28,024 bases of DNA from JAVKBW01 sp964352715 (lineage in GTDB: Bacteria > Pseudomonadota > Alphaproteobacteria > UBA8366 > Aestuariispiraceae), in NCBI GenBank assembly GCA_964352715.1, contig CAYGSU010000054.1, positions 1-28,024 of the forward strand, given 5' to 3'. Numbering within the stretch: position 1 is the stretch's first letter; each line of letters starts with the position of its first letter. Both the position numbers and the translations under genes were made by a program. This document shows, piece by piece, positions 8,269-15,373 of this stretch. Below the pieces are notes generated by a model. It was given only the letters and a program-made list of their open reading frames with translations, was not told where the DNA came from and searched no databases.

Positions 8269-9483
8269 TTACTCCGCAGCCAAAGGAAGCGTTTGCTCCG
8301 TCCTGTCAGCATAGCCGTCGCGGGTTTGCGGCAGTTTGCGGTCCAGCAAGCGGGCGGCGATCACTGTCCGCAGAATCTGGGCCGTGCCGCCACCGATCGT
8401 GAACATGCGGGCGTCGCGAACGAAGCGTTCGATCTTTTCGTTCCGCGAGTATCCACGCGCACCGAAAAGCTGCAAGGCATCATTGGTGACCTTGACCGCC
8501 ATTTCCGAGGCGAACACCTTCGCCTGGGCCGCCTGCATGGCGTCGGGAAACGGGTCTGCCGCCGCTGCCGCGCGATGGATCATCAACCGTGCGGCGTCTA
8601 TCTGCGTCGCCATGTCGGCCAGCATCCATTGCAGGCCCTGAAATTCGCAGATCGGCCGGCCGAACTGCTCGCGTTGCTGAACGAAATCAAGGGCAAGCTC
8701 ATACGCCCCGGCCGCAAGGCCCATGGCGATGGTCGCCGCGCCAACGCGCTGGCTGTTATAGGCTTCCATCAGCCGGCCGAATCCTTTGGCGAATCCGCCC
8801 GGCGGTTCCAGCACCATATCCGCCGGGACAACCAGATCGTCGAACAGGATTTCGGTTTCCGGAATGCCGCGCAGGCCCATGGTCGGTTCCCGCGCGCCGA
8901 TGGTCAGACCCTTGTCGCCGCGTTGCGCCAGAAAACCGCCAATGCCAAGTTCCCTGCCTTTTTCGTCGAAAACCCGGGCGAAGATAACGTGCAGGCGCGA
9001 AACGCCACCGCCGGTGATCCAGTGTTTCTTGCCGTTGATGATGTATCTGTCGCCGCGCCGGTCAGCCCGGGTCGTCATTTCGGTCGCTGCCGAACCGGCT
9101 TCCGGTTCGGTGATGCAGATCGCCGGCTTGTCGCCGTCCAGCACCAGCCTGGCGGCCAGTTGCTTCTGAGCATCCGATCCATAGCGCATTACCGCTGCGA
9201 TGCCGCCCATATTCGCTTCGACGACAATCCGCGCCGTCACGCCGCAGGCTTTCGCCATTTCCTCGACGACCAGCACGACATCGGCATACGACCGGCCCTG
9301 ACCACCGTGTTCAACGGGAAGGGTCATGCCCATGAAGCCGGCCTTTTTCAGTCCTTCGACGATATTCCAGGGATAGGCTTCAGTTTTATCCGTTTCGGCG
9401 GCATTCGGGGCTGCGACCTCGGTCGCGAAACGCCGGGCGCGGGTCTGCAGATCAAGCTGATCGGGTGTAAGGGCGGCATACAT
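8269..9483 (-). CDS. Acyl-CoA-dehydrogenase-fold protein, probable 3-sulfinopropanoyl-CoA desulfinase
   Basis: A 404-residue member of the acyl-CoA dehydrogenase fold, with ITEPEAGSAATEM and WITGGG flavin-site segments and REQFGRPI. The catalytic glutamate is absent at both known places: the late site reads TIGGGTAQI (Gly365 where medium-chain enzymes have Glu), and the isovaleryl-type site reads AYNSQRVGA (Gln245). Arg85 lies in the early loop. As recalled from the literature, Arg84 and Gln246 define 3-sulfinopropanoyl-CoA desulfinase of Advenella mimigardefordensis DPN7, which also has the TRDGY C terminus seen here (PQTRDGY). Such enzymes turn 3-sulfinopropanoyl-CoA into propionyl-CoA and sulfite. 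It is the first gene of the operon, with a strong AAGGAG site, and is divergent from a LysR gene. Fold certain, desulfinase role likely. Confidence 0.78.
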   Translation of the reverse strand: MYAALTPDQLDLQTRARRFATEVAAPNAAETDKTEAYPWNIVEGLKKAGFMGMTLPVEHGGQGRSYADVVLVVEEMAKACGVTARIVVEANMGGIAAVMRYGSDAQKQLAARLVLDGDKPAICITEPEAGSAATEMTTRADRRGDRYIINGKKHWITGGGVSRLHVIFARVFDEKGRELGIGGFLAQRGDKGLTIGAREPTMGLRGIPETEILFDDLVVPADMVLEPPGGFAKGFGRLMEAYNSQRVGAATIAMGLAAGAYELALDFVQQREQFGRPICEFQGLQWMLADMATQIDAARLMIHRAAAAADPFPDAMQAAQAKVFASEMAVKVTNDALQLFGARGYSRNEKIERFVRDARMFTIGGGTAQILRTVIAARLLDRKLPQTRDGYADRTEQTLPLAAE

Positions 9484-9574
9484 CAGACGTCTCCTTGTTC
9501 ACAAGATTGTGAGCCAACCCTTTTCTTCAATCAAACGAATTTTGTTTATACTTAAAATCAAATAATCTTATTTT
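9484..9574. promoter_or_regulatory. Divergent AT-rich promoter region with palindrome
   Basis: These 91 bp between the desulfinase-like gene and the divergent LysR gene are strongly AT-rich in a GC-rich window. A 14-bp palindrome AAATAA-TC-TTATTT (9560-9573) sits right against the LysR start, and an ATTTT-N10-AAAAT arrangement lies just upstream. LysR proteins usually bind such divergent regions to control themselves and the neighbouring operon. Exact promoter elements are not assigned. Confidence 0.5.
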
Positions 9575-10450
9575 ATGAATTTACGTCATCTGGAAACCTT
9601 CGCAATCATCGCCGAAACCGGCAGCTTTCAGACGGCAGCGGACCGCATGCTTGTCACGCAGTCGGCGGTCAGTATGCAGATGAAAGCGCTTGAAGCCGAT
9701 CTGGGAACCGATCTATTCGACCGGTCGCGCCGACCGCCGGTGCTCAGCCCCTCTGGCCGCAGCCTGATCGACCCGGCCCGCGCCTTGCTGGATGCCGCCG
9801 CTGATTTCCGGGAAAAAGCGCAAGGCGGCGCAGGCTTGTTCGGCATCCTCAAACTTGGCGCAATCCCGACGGCAACGACCGGCATCCTGCCCGGCGCACT
9901 GGCGCGGTTGCAGGAAGAGCAGCCGAAACTGCAAATCCGCCTCGAATCCGGCTTGTCGCTCGGGCTTGAAGAGCGGGTGGCAACGGGCGATCTCGACGCC
10001 GCCGTCATCACACTGGCGGGCCGGCCCCGGCCGGGACTGGAAGCGCTGCCGATCCGTACGGAGCGGCTCGTCCTGGTCGCCAGGGCTTCGGTTTGCGACG
10101 GCACTACGGGCGAATCACTGTTGGCCCGGTCGCCGTTCATCCGGTTCAACAAGGCGACCGGCATCGGCAAGGTTATCGAACAGCATTTGCAGGCGCTGCA
10201 GATCACTGTCCGCGAAACCATGGAACTGGATTCCATTGAGGCGATCCTTGAAATGGTAGCGCAGGGGCTGGGCGTGGCCGTCGTGCCTGAATTCAGCCTG
10301 CGGCCGGACGATACGCTGTCGAAGTTTATTCTGGGTGACCCACCGCTGACCCGCGACGTCGCCCTGATCGTCCGCAAGGGTGCACGGAAGATTCCGCTGA
10401 CGGATATTCTGAGGAAAACACTTGTGGATTCAGCTGGCGCGAGAAACTGA
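9575..10450 (+). CDS. LysR-family transcriptional regulator
   Basis: A 291-residue LysR regulator. Residues 1-60 form the winged helix-turn-helix (MNLRHLETFAIIAETGSF, then ADRMLVTQSAVSMQMKALE and LFDRS), and residues about 90-290 the periplasmic-binding-protein-like effector domain. It is divergent from the desulfinase-like operon across 91 bp, the classic layout for a regulator of that operon, possibly responding to a pathway intermediate. No ribosome-binding site is visible before the ATG (the upstream sequence is ATCTTATTTT), so it may be poorly or leaderlessly translated. The N terminus aligns with the family, so the start is trusted. Its 3' end converges with the cytochrome c peroxidase gene. 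Confidence 0.93.
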   Translation: MNLRHLETFAIIAETGSFQTAADRMLVTQSAVSMQMKALEADLGTDLFDRSRRPPVLSPSGRSLIDPARALLDAAADFREKAQGGAGLFGILKLGAIPTATTGILPGALARLQEEQPKLQIRLESGLSLGLEERVATGDLDAAVITLAGRPRPGLEALPIRTERLVLVARASVCDGTTGESLLARSPFIRFNKATGIGKVIEQHLQALQITVRETMELDSIEAILEMVAQGLGVAVVPEFSLRPDDTLSKFILGDPPLTRDVALIVRKGARKIPLTDILRKTLVDSAGARN

Positions 10451-10474
10451 ACGCGCGCCCGGTGCCAAACGGAT

Positions 10475-11644
10475 CTATTGGTCCAGCAGATACTCGTATC
10501 GCTTGTCTGTCAGGGTTTTCAGGAAGGCGACGATGGCGTCGATGCGCTGGTCGTCCAGCGCTGGGCCGTGTTCCAGTTCCGTCAGCGACAGGGTGCCGTC
10601 GACTTCCGGTGGGTTCCAGGGTTTACCGGTTTCCGGGTTGATCTGGCCATGGTCGCCACGGGTATTGTACTTGTTGTAGAACACGATTGCAGTCCTCAGG
10701 TCCTTGAAAACGCCATTGTGCATATAGGGACCTGTTACTGCGACATTGCGCAATGTCGGCACCTTGTATTTACCGATTTCAGCCGGGTCGTCGACGGCCG
10801 GGTTGTTCAGCAGACCGGGATCAGGCAAGGCCGGGTCGATGCCGTTCACCGCTCGGGATGCCGGATTTATCGGTATGCCAATATTGTGGTATTTATAGTT
10901 GGTGAAGGTTTCGTCCATGGCAACCTGTGACGACCGTAGCTGATGGCACTTGTTGCAGTTCGTGAATTGCTGCGAGAAGAATAGGACGCGCCCCAGTTCC
11001 TCCAGATCCGTCAGTTTTTCTTCGCCCCGCAGGAAGCGGTCATATCTGGAATCGAAAGGCGAAACCACATCGGTGCGCTCGAACGACGCAATGCTCTCGG
11101 TCATAGCCGCATAGGCCTTGTCGCTGTCATCCATGATGCCGTCGCCGAACAGCGCCTCGAAGCTTTCGACATAGACCGTATTTTCGCGCAGCCGGGCGAC
11201 GACGGCGGCCTTGTCGGGCATGCCCATTTCAATCGGGTTAAGTGGCGGTCCGCCGGCCTGGCCTTCCAGGTCGGGTTCCCGACCATCCAGAAACAGGCCG
11301 CCGATATAGGCGCCGTCTTCCGCCTTGTGAAAGACCGGTGAAAACCGCGCATACATCGCCGTCGGCGTGTTCCTGTCACCCAGTGATGCGCCGTCATCGC
11401 CTAGTGAAACGGCCTTTCCGGCTTCGGTTTCCCGTGGGTCGGTGAAGGCGAAATCCGGGTTGTGGCAGGTCGCGCAGGCCTGACTGCGGTTCTTCGACAG
11501 GTTGGTATCGAAAAACAGGGCTTCACCCAGAGACTCCCTGGTCTGGTAGACCGGGGCGTCATCTGCGCTTGCCAAAAAGGTGCCCGATGCAGCCAGGCTG
11601 GCGATGGCGGCAGCCGTAACCAATACGCGCATACTGTAAATCAT
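10475..11644 (-). CDS. Di-haem cytochrome c peroxidase (CcpA/MauG family), periplasmic
   Basis: A 389-residue protein with an N-terminal signal peptide (to about residue 27, ASA-D). Two haem c attachment motifs are present: CATCH at 57-61 and CNKCH at 230-234. Conserved parts such as GRVLFFSQQFTNC, VPTLRNVAVTGPYMHNG and AIVAFLKTL match bacterial cytochrome c peroxidases, which reduce H2O2 to water in the periplasm with electrons from small cytochromes or cupredoxins. MauG-like members do other oxidations, so the exact substrate is not certain. A second ATG four codons in (11632) is equally possible as start; neither has a strong ribosome site. An FNR-like box lies about 110 bp upstream, consistent with low-oxygen control known for ccp genes. 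It converges with the LysR gene. Confidence 0.92.
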   Translation of the reverse strand: MIYSMRVLVTAAAIASLAASGTFLASADDAPVYQTRESLGEALFFDTNLSKNRSQACATCHNPDFAFTDPRETEAGKAVSLGDDGASLGDRNTPTAMYARFSPVFHKAEDGAYIGGLFLDGREPDLEGQAGGPPLNPIEMGMPDKAAVVARLRENTVYVESFEALFGDGIMDDSDKAYAAMTESIASFERTDVVSPFDSRYDRFLRGEEKLTDLEELGRVLFFSQQFTNCNKCHQLRSSQVAMDETFTNYKYHNIGIPINPASRAVNGIDPALPDPGLLNNPAVDDPAEIGKYKVPTLRNVAVTGPYMHNGVFKDLRTAIVFYNKYNTRGDHGQINPETGKPWNPPEVDGTLSLTELEHGPALDDQRIDAIVAFLKTLTDKRYEYLLDQ

Positions 11645-11751
11645 TGGTTCATCTTACGGTTCATTCTAGCGTCGAACTGCCGGTGTGCTGTTTGCTGGAA
11701 TTCGGCCGGTTGCGAATGCGACACGTTTTCATAAACACCGAATGGAAGTCC

Positions 11752-11765
11752 TTGATCAAGGTCAA
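11752..11765 (-). promoter_or_regulatory. FNR/FnrL-like box upstream of the peroxidase gene
   Basis: TTGAT-CAAG-GTCAA differs from the FNR consensus TTGAT-N4-ATCAA at one base. It also contains the perfect palindrome CTTGATCAAG (11751-11760). It lies about 110 bp before the start of the cytochrome c peroxidase gene, a gene class commonly activated by FNR-type regulators. The transcription start is unknown, so the spacing cannot be tested. Confidence 0.5.
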
Positions 11766-11823
11766 TTGCGTGGAAATTTTACTGGCAATGAAGAAAAGCA
11801 GGAAAGGCAATCGCCACAATGAG

Positions 11824-11854
11824 AAAGGGCGACACCAACCGCTGTCGCCCCTTT
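11824..11854 (-). terminator. Hairpin terminator after the fumarylpyruvate-hydrolase-like gene
   Basis: The arms AAAGGGCGACA and TGTCGCCCCTTT pair over 11 bp with one bulged base and a loop of about 8 nt. It lies about 40 bp past the stop of the minus-strand gene ending at 11894. On the minus strand the stem ends in CCCTTTCTC, a short pyrimidine run, so it is a plausible though not ideal intrinsic terminator. Confidence 0.55.
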
Positions 11855-11893
11855 GTCTCTCGTATTGCAGACCTCTGGTTAGAAGACCGGTGT

Positions 11894-12580
11894 CTAGATA
11901 ACAGTGACGGTCATGCTGCCGAGGCCGGCGATGGACGCCTGAAGCCTGTCACCCTTGGTGACGGGACCGACGCCGGACGGGGTTCCGGACAGGATCACAT
12001 CACCGCCGGTCAGTTCAAAATATTCCGACAGGTAGCTGATCATTTCCGGCACCTTCCAGATCATCTGGTTCAGGTCGCCTTCCTGCCGCACCTCGCCGTT
12101 CACTTTCAATTCGACCCGACCGCTGTCGGGATGACTGACTTCGGAAACCGGGTGGATGGGGCCAACAGGCGCTGACCGTTCAAACGCTTTGCCGATTTCC
12201 CAGGGACGGCCGGCCTTCTTGGCTTCGCCCTGCAGGTCGCGTCGTGTCATGTCGAGCGCCAGCGCATAACCGAAAACATGATCCAGAGCATCCCCAAGCG
12301 GGATGTTCGTGCCGCCGGATTTCAAGGCAACAGCCATTTCCATTTCGTGATGCACATCGTTTGAATGCGGCGGGTACGGAAACTGGCCGGAGGAATCGAG
12401 GTTGTTGGAGTTCTTCTGGAAGAAAAACGGGGCTTCCCGGTTCGGGTCGCCACCCATCTCTACCGTATGCGCCGCATAGTTGCGACCGATGCAGTAGATT
12501 CGCCTCACGGGGAAAAGCTTGTCTGTTCCCGCGACCGGAATCCCGACCTGCTGTGGCGCGTCTATTACATATTGAGACAT
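11894..12580 (-). CDS. Fumarylacetoacetate hydrolase family, fumarylpyruvate-hydrolase-like
   Basis: A 228-residue FAH-fold hydrolase. The core FPVRRIYCIGRNYAAH, then PFFFQKN, then HHEMEMAVAL (acidic metal ligands) and ALDMTRRDLQ, KKAGRPWEIGKAF, DVILSGTPSGVGPV match the fumarylpyruvate hydrolases (NagK-type) that split fumarylpyruvate to fumarate and pyruvate in the gentisate pathway. Other FAH members act on related acylpyruvates. The start is placed at 12580 because AGGGGGAAT precedes it; an in-frame ATG further upstream adds 25 residues without homology and runs into the regulatory region. No gentisate dioxygenase or maleylpyruvate isomerase is nearby, so the pathway is not proven. It is divergent from a GntR regulator. 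Confidence 0.87.
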   Translation of the reverse strand: MSQYVIDAPQQVGIPVAGTDKLFPVRRIYCIGRNYAAHTVEMGGDPNREAPFFFQKNSNNLDSSGQFPYPPHSNDVHHEMEMAVALKSGGTNIPLGDALDHVFGYALALDMTRRDLQGEAKKAGRPWEIGKAFERSAPVGPIHPVSEVSHPDSGRVELKVNGEVRQEGDLNQMIWKVPEMISYLSEYFELTGGDVILSGTPSGVGPVTKGDRLQASIAGLGSMTVTVI

Positions 12581-12652
12581 ACGATATTCCCCCTGTCCTG
12601 CCGAAGCTTTGAATTCTGTCTGGTTAGGTTCTTGGCCTAGATCAATTGCAAC

Positions 12653-12740
12653 CAATCATGGATATTTCAAGAAAAAACATTGATTTACATGATTGATCTG
12701 CCTTTAATAGACCAATTAGCGGATAATTGGTCAACCAATT
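12653..12740. promoter_or_regulatory. GntR-type palindromic operators in the divergent region
   Basis: Three nested inverted repeats lie between the FAH-like gene and the GntR gene: GACCAATTA-GCGGA-TAATTGGTC (12710-12732, nine-base arms), AATTGGT-CA-ACCAATT (12725-12740) and a wide pair CAATCATG / CATGATTG (12653-12660 and 12688-12695). TGGT-CA-ACCA resembles the TGGT-N-ACCA operators of FadR-type regulators. The cluster ends 6 bp before the GntR start, which fits autorepression and joint control of both directions. Confidence 0.68.
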
Positions 12741-12746
12741 TAGAGA

Positions 12747-13442
12747 ATGACAGTGCTGCTTCGAGCGGAATTTGCAGAAAACCGAGATGCGGTCTCAACC
12801 CTGAGGGCGTTTATCTCGGATGGCGGCTATGCGCCGGGCGACCGGTTACCGCCGGAACGCGAACTGATCGGTGATTTGGGCGTTAGCCGCACCACCCTGC
12901 GCCGCGCGCTGGACGCGCTGGAGCGGGACGGCGAAATCTGGCGCCATGTCGGCAAAGGCACGTTTATCGCCGGTAATGTCGGCAATGGCGGATCAGGCAG
13001 TCTGGCAACGCTGAGCCGGCAGATGACCCCCGTCCGCACCATGCGGGCGCGCCTGTGTATCGAGCCCGCAATCGCACGGGAAGCCGCCATCAACGCATCC
13101 GCTGAAGCCATGAACAGGATCAATACGGCCAGAGAACGATCCAGACTCGCGGAAAGCTGGGCGGATTACGAAGAACAGGACGATCTGTTCCATCGTGCCG
13201 TGGCTGAGGCGTCCGACAATATTCTTCTGGTGACCCTGTTCGATCAGTTGAATCAGGTTCGACGCGCCGTTGCCTGGGGCAATGTTGTTCGCGACACCAA
13301 ACGGCCACCGGAAAATCATACCAGTTTTGCCGAGCATGACCGGATCGCCGATGCCATCGGCGCGCGCAACCCCGCCGAGGCAGCTGACGCCATGCGCCAG
13401 CATATCGGATCGGTATCGGCCCGCCTGTTCGGAGAGGTCTAG
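12747..13442 (+). CDS. GntR-family regulator, FadR/FCD subfamily
   Basis: A 231-residue regulator. Residues about 10-75 form the winged helix-turn-helix of GntR proteins (GYAPGDRLPPERELIGDLGV, then SRTTLRRALDALERDG and VGKGTFIAG). Residues about 95-225 form an all-helical FCD ligand domain with EPAIAREAA, DDLFHRAVAEASDN and EHDRIADAI; the His and Asp residues in these are typical metal/ligand-site positions. It probably binds a carboxylic acid effector and controls the divergent FAH-like gene, and perhaps the ABC transporter genes that follow 101 bp downstream on the same strand. A small 10-bp palindrome CTTCGCGAAG (13476-13485) lies in that spacer. Confidence 0.92.
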   Translation: MTVLLRAEFAENRDAVSTLRAFISDGGYAPGDRLPPERELIGDLGVSRTTLRRALDALERDGEIWRHVGKGTFIAGNVGNGGSGSLATLSRQMTPVRTMRARLCIEPAIAREAAINASAEAMNRINTARERSRLAESWADYEEQDDLFHRAVAEASDNILLVTLFDQLNQVRRAVAWGNVVRDTKRPPENHTSFAEHDRIADAIGARNPAEAADAMRQHIGSVSARLFGEV

Positions 13443-13543
13443 CCGACGAATGAAATAATCGAATGACATAAGGGCCTTCGCGAAGTGCAAAAATGCGCCG
13501 CCCGGTAAAAGCAGAAGACAAATTTCATCAAGGGAGGAAACAG

Positions 13544-14515
13544 ATGAAACACCTGATAAAGAAACTAGCCCTGGCTTTTGCCGCGGTTCCCCTGATCGTC
13601 GGGCTTAGTGCGCCCGCCGCGCAGGCCGACAAGGTAAGCATTGCGCTGGCGGAAACCCCGTCCGACGAACTCGCAGCGTTCTTCGTTGCGCTCGACCGGG
13701 CAAAGGCGAATGGTCTGGATTACGAATGGACCGCATTTTCTGACGAGGAACTGGCCATCCAGGCGGTCCTCAGCGGCCAGATGAATATCGGCTTCGGCAC
13801 GCCCTATGCGGCGATGCAACGGTCAAAAGCGCCGATCCGCATCATCTTCCAGCTTTCGAAGCTGAAGTTTTTCCCTGTGACGTCGAAGAAATACAGCAAG
13901 CTTGAAGACCTTGACGGCGAACCGATCCTGCTGCATTCGCGCGGCGGCGGTACGGATTCCATCGCCAACGTGATCGAGGAACGCCTTGGCATCAAGTTCG
14001 GCGAGCGGTCTTACGTTCCGGGATCCGCAAACCGCATTGTCGCCCTGATCGCCGGTCAGACGGATGCAACGATTGTCGATCTGTCGAACAAGAACAAGCT
14101 GGTGAAGCAGGAAGGCGATAACTTCAACGTTCTGCCGATGTTTGAAGTCGATGCCAGCGACGAGGCCCTGTTCGGCAACGTCAACTGGATCAAGGAAAAC
14201 GAGGAAGACGTCGATATCTTCGTGAAAGCGCTGATAAGCGTCTATCGCGACATGGCGAAGGACCCGACGATCATCAGCCGGGAAACCGATCCTAACGGTC
14301 CGATCGGCCAGCTTCCGAAGGAAATCCTCGACGGGCTGGACGGGTTCTATACCGATGCGGTTGAAGGCGGTCTGTATGACCCGAATGGCGGCGGCCGGAA
14401 AGCGGCAAAGGCCGATATGGAATGGTATTCCGCAGCCGGCCAGCTTACCGGCGATCCGGAAGAGCTGAATATCGAAGACTTCTGGTATCTCAAGCCACTG
14501 GATGATGCGCAATAA
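13544..14515 (+). CDS. ABC transporter substrate-binding protein (SsuA/TauA/NMT1-like)
   Basis: A 323-residue periplasmic binding protein. The start at 13544 is chosen for its strong AGGGAGG ribosome site and because it opens directly into a signal peptide (MKHLIKKLALAFAAV, cleavage near AQA-D). The mature part has the two-lobe pattern of the NMT1/THI5-like family used for sulfonates, taurine, nitrate or thiamine precursors: SIALAETPSDELAAFFVA, QAVLSGQMNIGFG, LDGEPILLHSRGGGTDS and SANRIVALIAGQTDA. The substrate cannot be told from sequence. It heads an operon with two permeases and one ATPase and follows the GntR gene, suggesting uptake of a carboxylic, aromatic or sulfonated compound. Confidence 0.9.
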   Translation: MKHLIKKLALAFAAVPLIVGLSAPAAQADKVSIALAETPSDELAAFFVALDRAKANGLDYEWTAFSDEELAIQAVLSGQMNIGFGTPYAAMQRSKAPIRIIFQLSKLKFFPVTSKKYSKLEDLDGEPILLHSRGGGTDSIANVIEERLGIKFGERSYVPGSANRIVALIAGQTDATIVDLSNKNKLVKQEGDNFNVLPMFEVDASDEALFGNVNWIKENEEDVDIFVKALISVYRDMAKDPTIISRETDPNGPIGQLPKEILDGLDGFYTDAVEGGLYDPNGGGRKAAKADMEWYSAAGQLTGDPEELNIEDFWYLKPLDDAQ

Positions 14516-14524
14516 CAACCCGAA

Positions 14525-14567
14525 CACACGGCCGCCGGTTGCCATTTGCGCCGGCGGTCGTTGTGTG
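14525..14567 (+). other. Stem-loop between binding-protein and permease genes
   Basis: CCGCCGG (14532-14538) pairs with CCGGCGG (14551-14557), and outside an internal loop CACAC (14525-14529) pairs with GTGTG (14563-14567). No T-run follows. In binding-protein operons such intergenic hairpins often stabilise the upstream mRNA segment or cause partial termination, giving more binding protein than permease. Confidence 0.55.
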
Positions 14568-14608
14568 CCCGACAGACAACATCCGCCTCATCGAATACGG
14601 AACGAATA

Positions 14609-15373
14609 ATGCTCCGATACCGCTCACTCCTGCTTAAGCTGCTTTCGGCTGTTGTCGTTTTTGGTGCGTGGGAAATCGCCGGACGCATTCCGGTCAGCTA
14701 TGCATTTCCAACGTTTCTGGAATCGATGTCGGCGCTGTTTGCGCTGACCATCGACGGTACGATGTTCACGGCCTATGCGGAAACCCTGAGGCCGCTTGTG
14801 GTCGGTATCGCCATCTCCGCGACGCTCGGTATCGGGCTTGGCCTGTGGATCGGCCTCAGCGAGAAATTCGACTGGCTGGTCTCGCCGATTTTCGTGGTGA
14901 TGCAGGCAGCACCCCTGGCGGCGCTGATTCCGCTGCTGGTCATGGCCTATGGCATCGGGCTGACATCGAAAGTCTTCGTTGTCTGCATCATGGCGATGCC
15001 GGTGATCGTTTTGAACACGGCCGGTGCGGTGCGCAACACGCCCTATTCGATCAAGGAAATGGGCCGGTCGTTCCTCGGTTCGGAAACCGATATCATTCTG
15101 AAGATCGTCATACCGGCCGCCTCGCCGCTGATCTTTTCCGGCCTCAGGCTCGGCATTTCGGCCGGGTTTATCGGCGCTATCCTGTCGGAACTGAAGATCA
15201 CACCGACGGGCGTTGGCGATGTCATTACGTACAGTCGGTCGATTGCTGACTATCCCAGCATGTATGCGGCTATCTTTTCCATCATCGCATTGGCGGTTCT
15301 GTTTCTGAACCTGCTGGAGCGGCTCGAACTCTTTCTGTTTAAAGGAAACAATCGTGGCTATGTCTCAGACTGA
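14609..15373 (+). CDS. ABC transporter permease, first of two
   Basis: A 254-residue inner-membrane permease of the SsuC/TauC type with about six hydrophobic segments. The region around residues 145-175 holds the EAA loop that docks on the ATPase (AGAVRNTPYSIKEMGRSF, then IVIPAASPLIFSGLRLGIS). The start at 14609 is taken because the upstream in-frame ATG would add a hydrophilic, non-homologous stretch overlapping the intergenic stem-loop. The 3' end overlaps the ATPase start by 20 bp, so the two are probably translationally coupled. Confidence 0.92.
   Translation: MLRYRSLLLKLLSAVVVFGAWEIAGRIPVSYAFPTFLESMSALFALTIDGTMFTAYAETLRPLVVGIAISATLGIGLGLWIGLSEKFDWLVSPIFVVMQAAPLAALIPLLVMAYGIGLTSKVFVVCIMAMPVIVLNTAGAVRNTPYSIKEMGRSFLGSETDIILKIVIPAASPLIFSGLRLGISAGFIGAILSELKITPTGVGDVITYSRSIADYPSMYAAIFSIIALAVLFLNLLERLELFLFKGNNRGYVSD

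Noticed and set aside
8257..9555. 432-codon plus-strand frame opposite the desulfinase-like gene
   Set aside because: Antisense to a clearly conserved protein; a long frame is expected from high GC at third codon positions.
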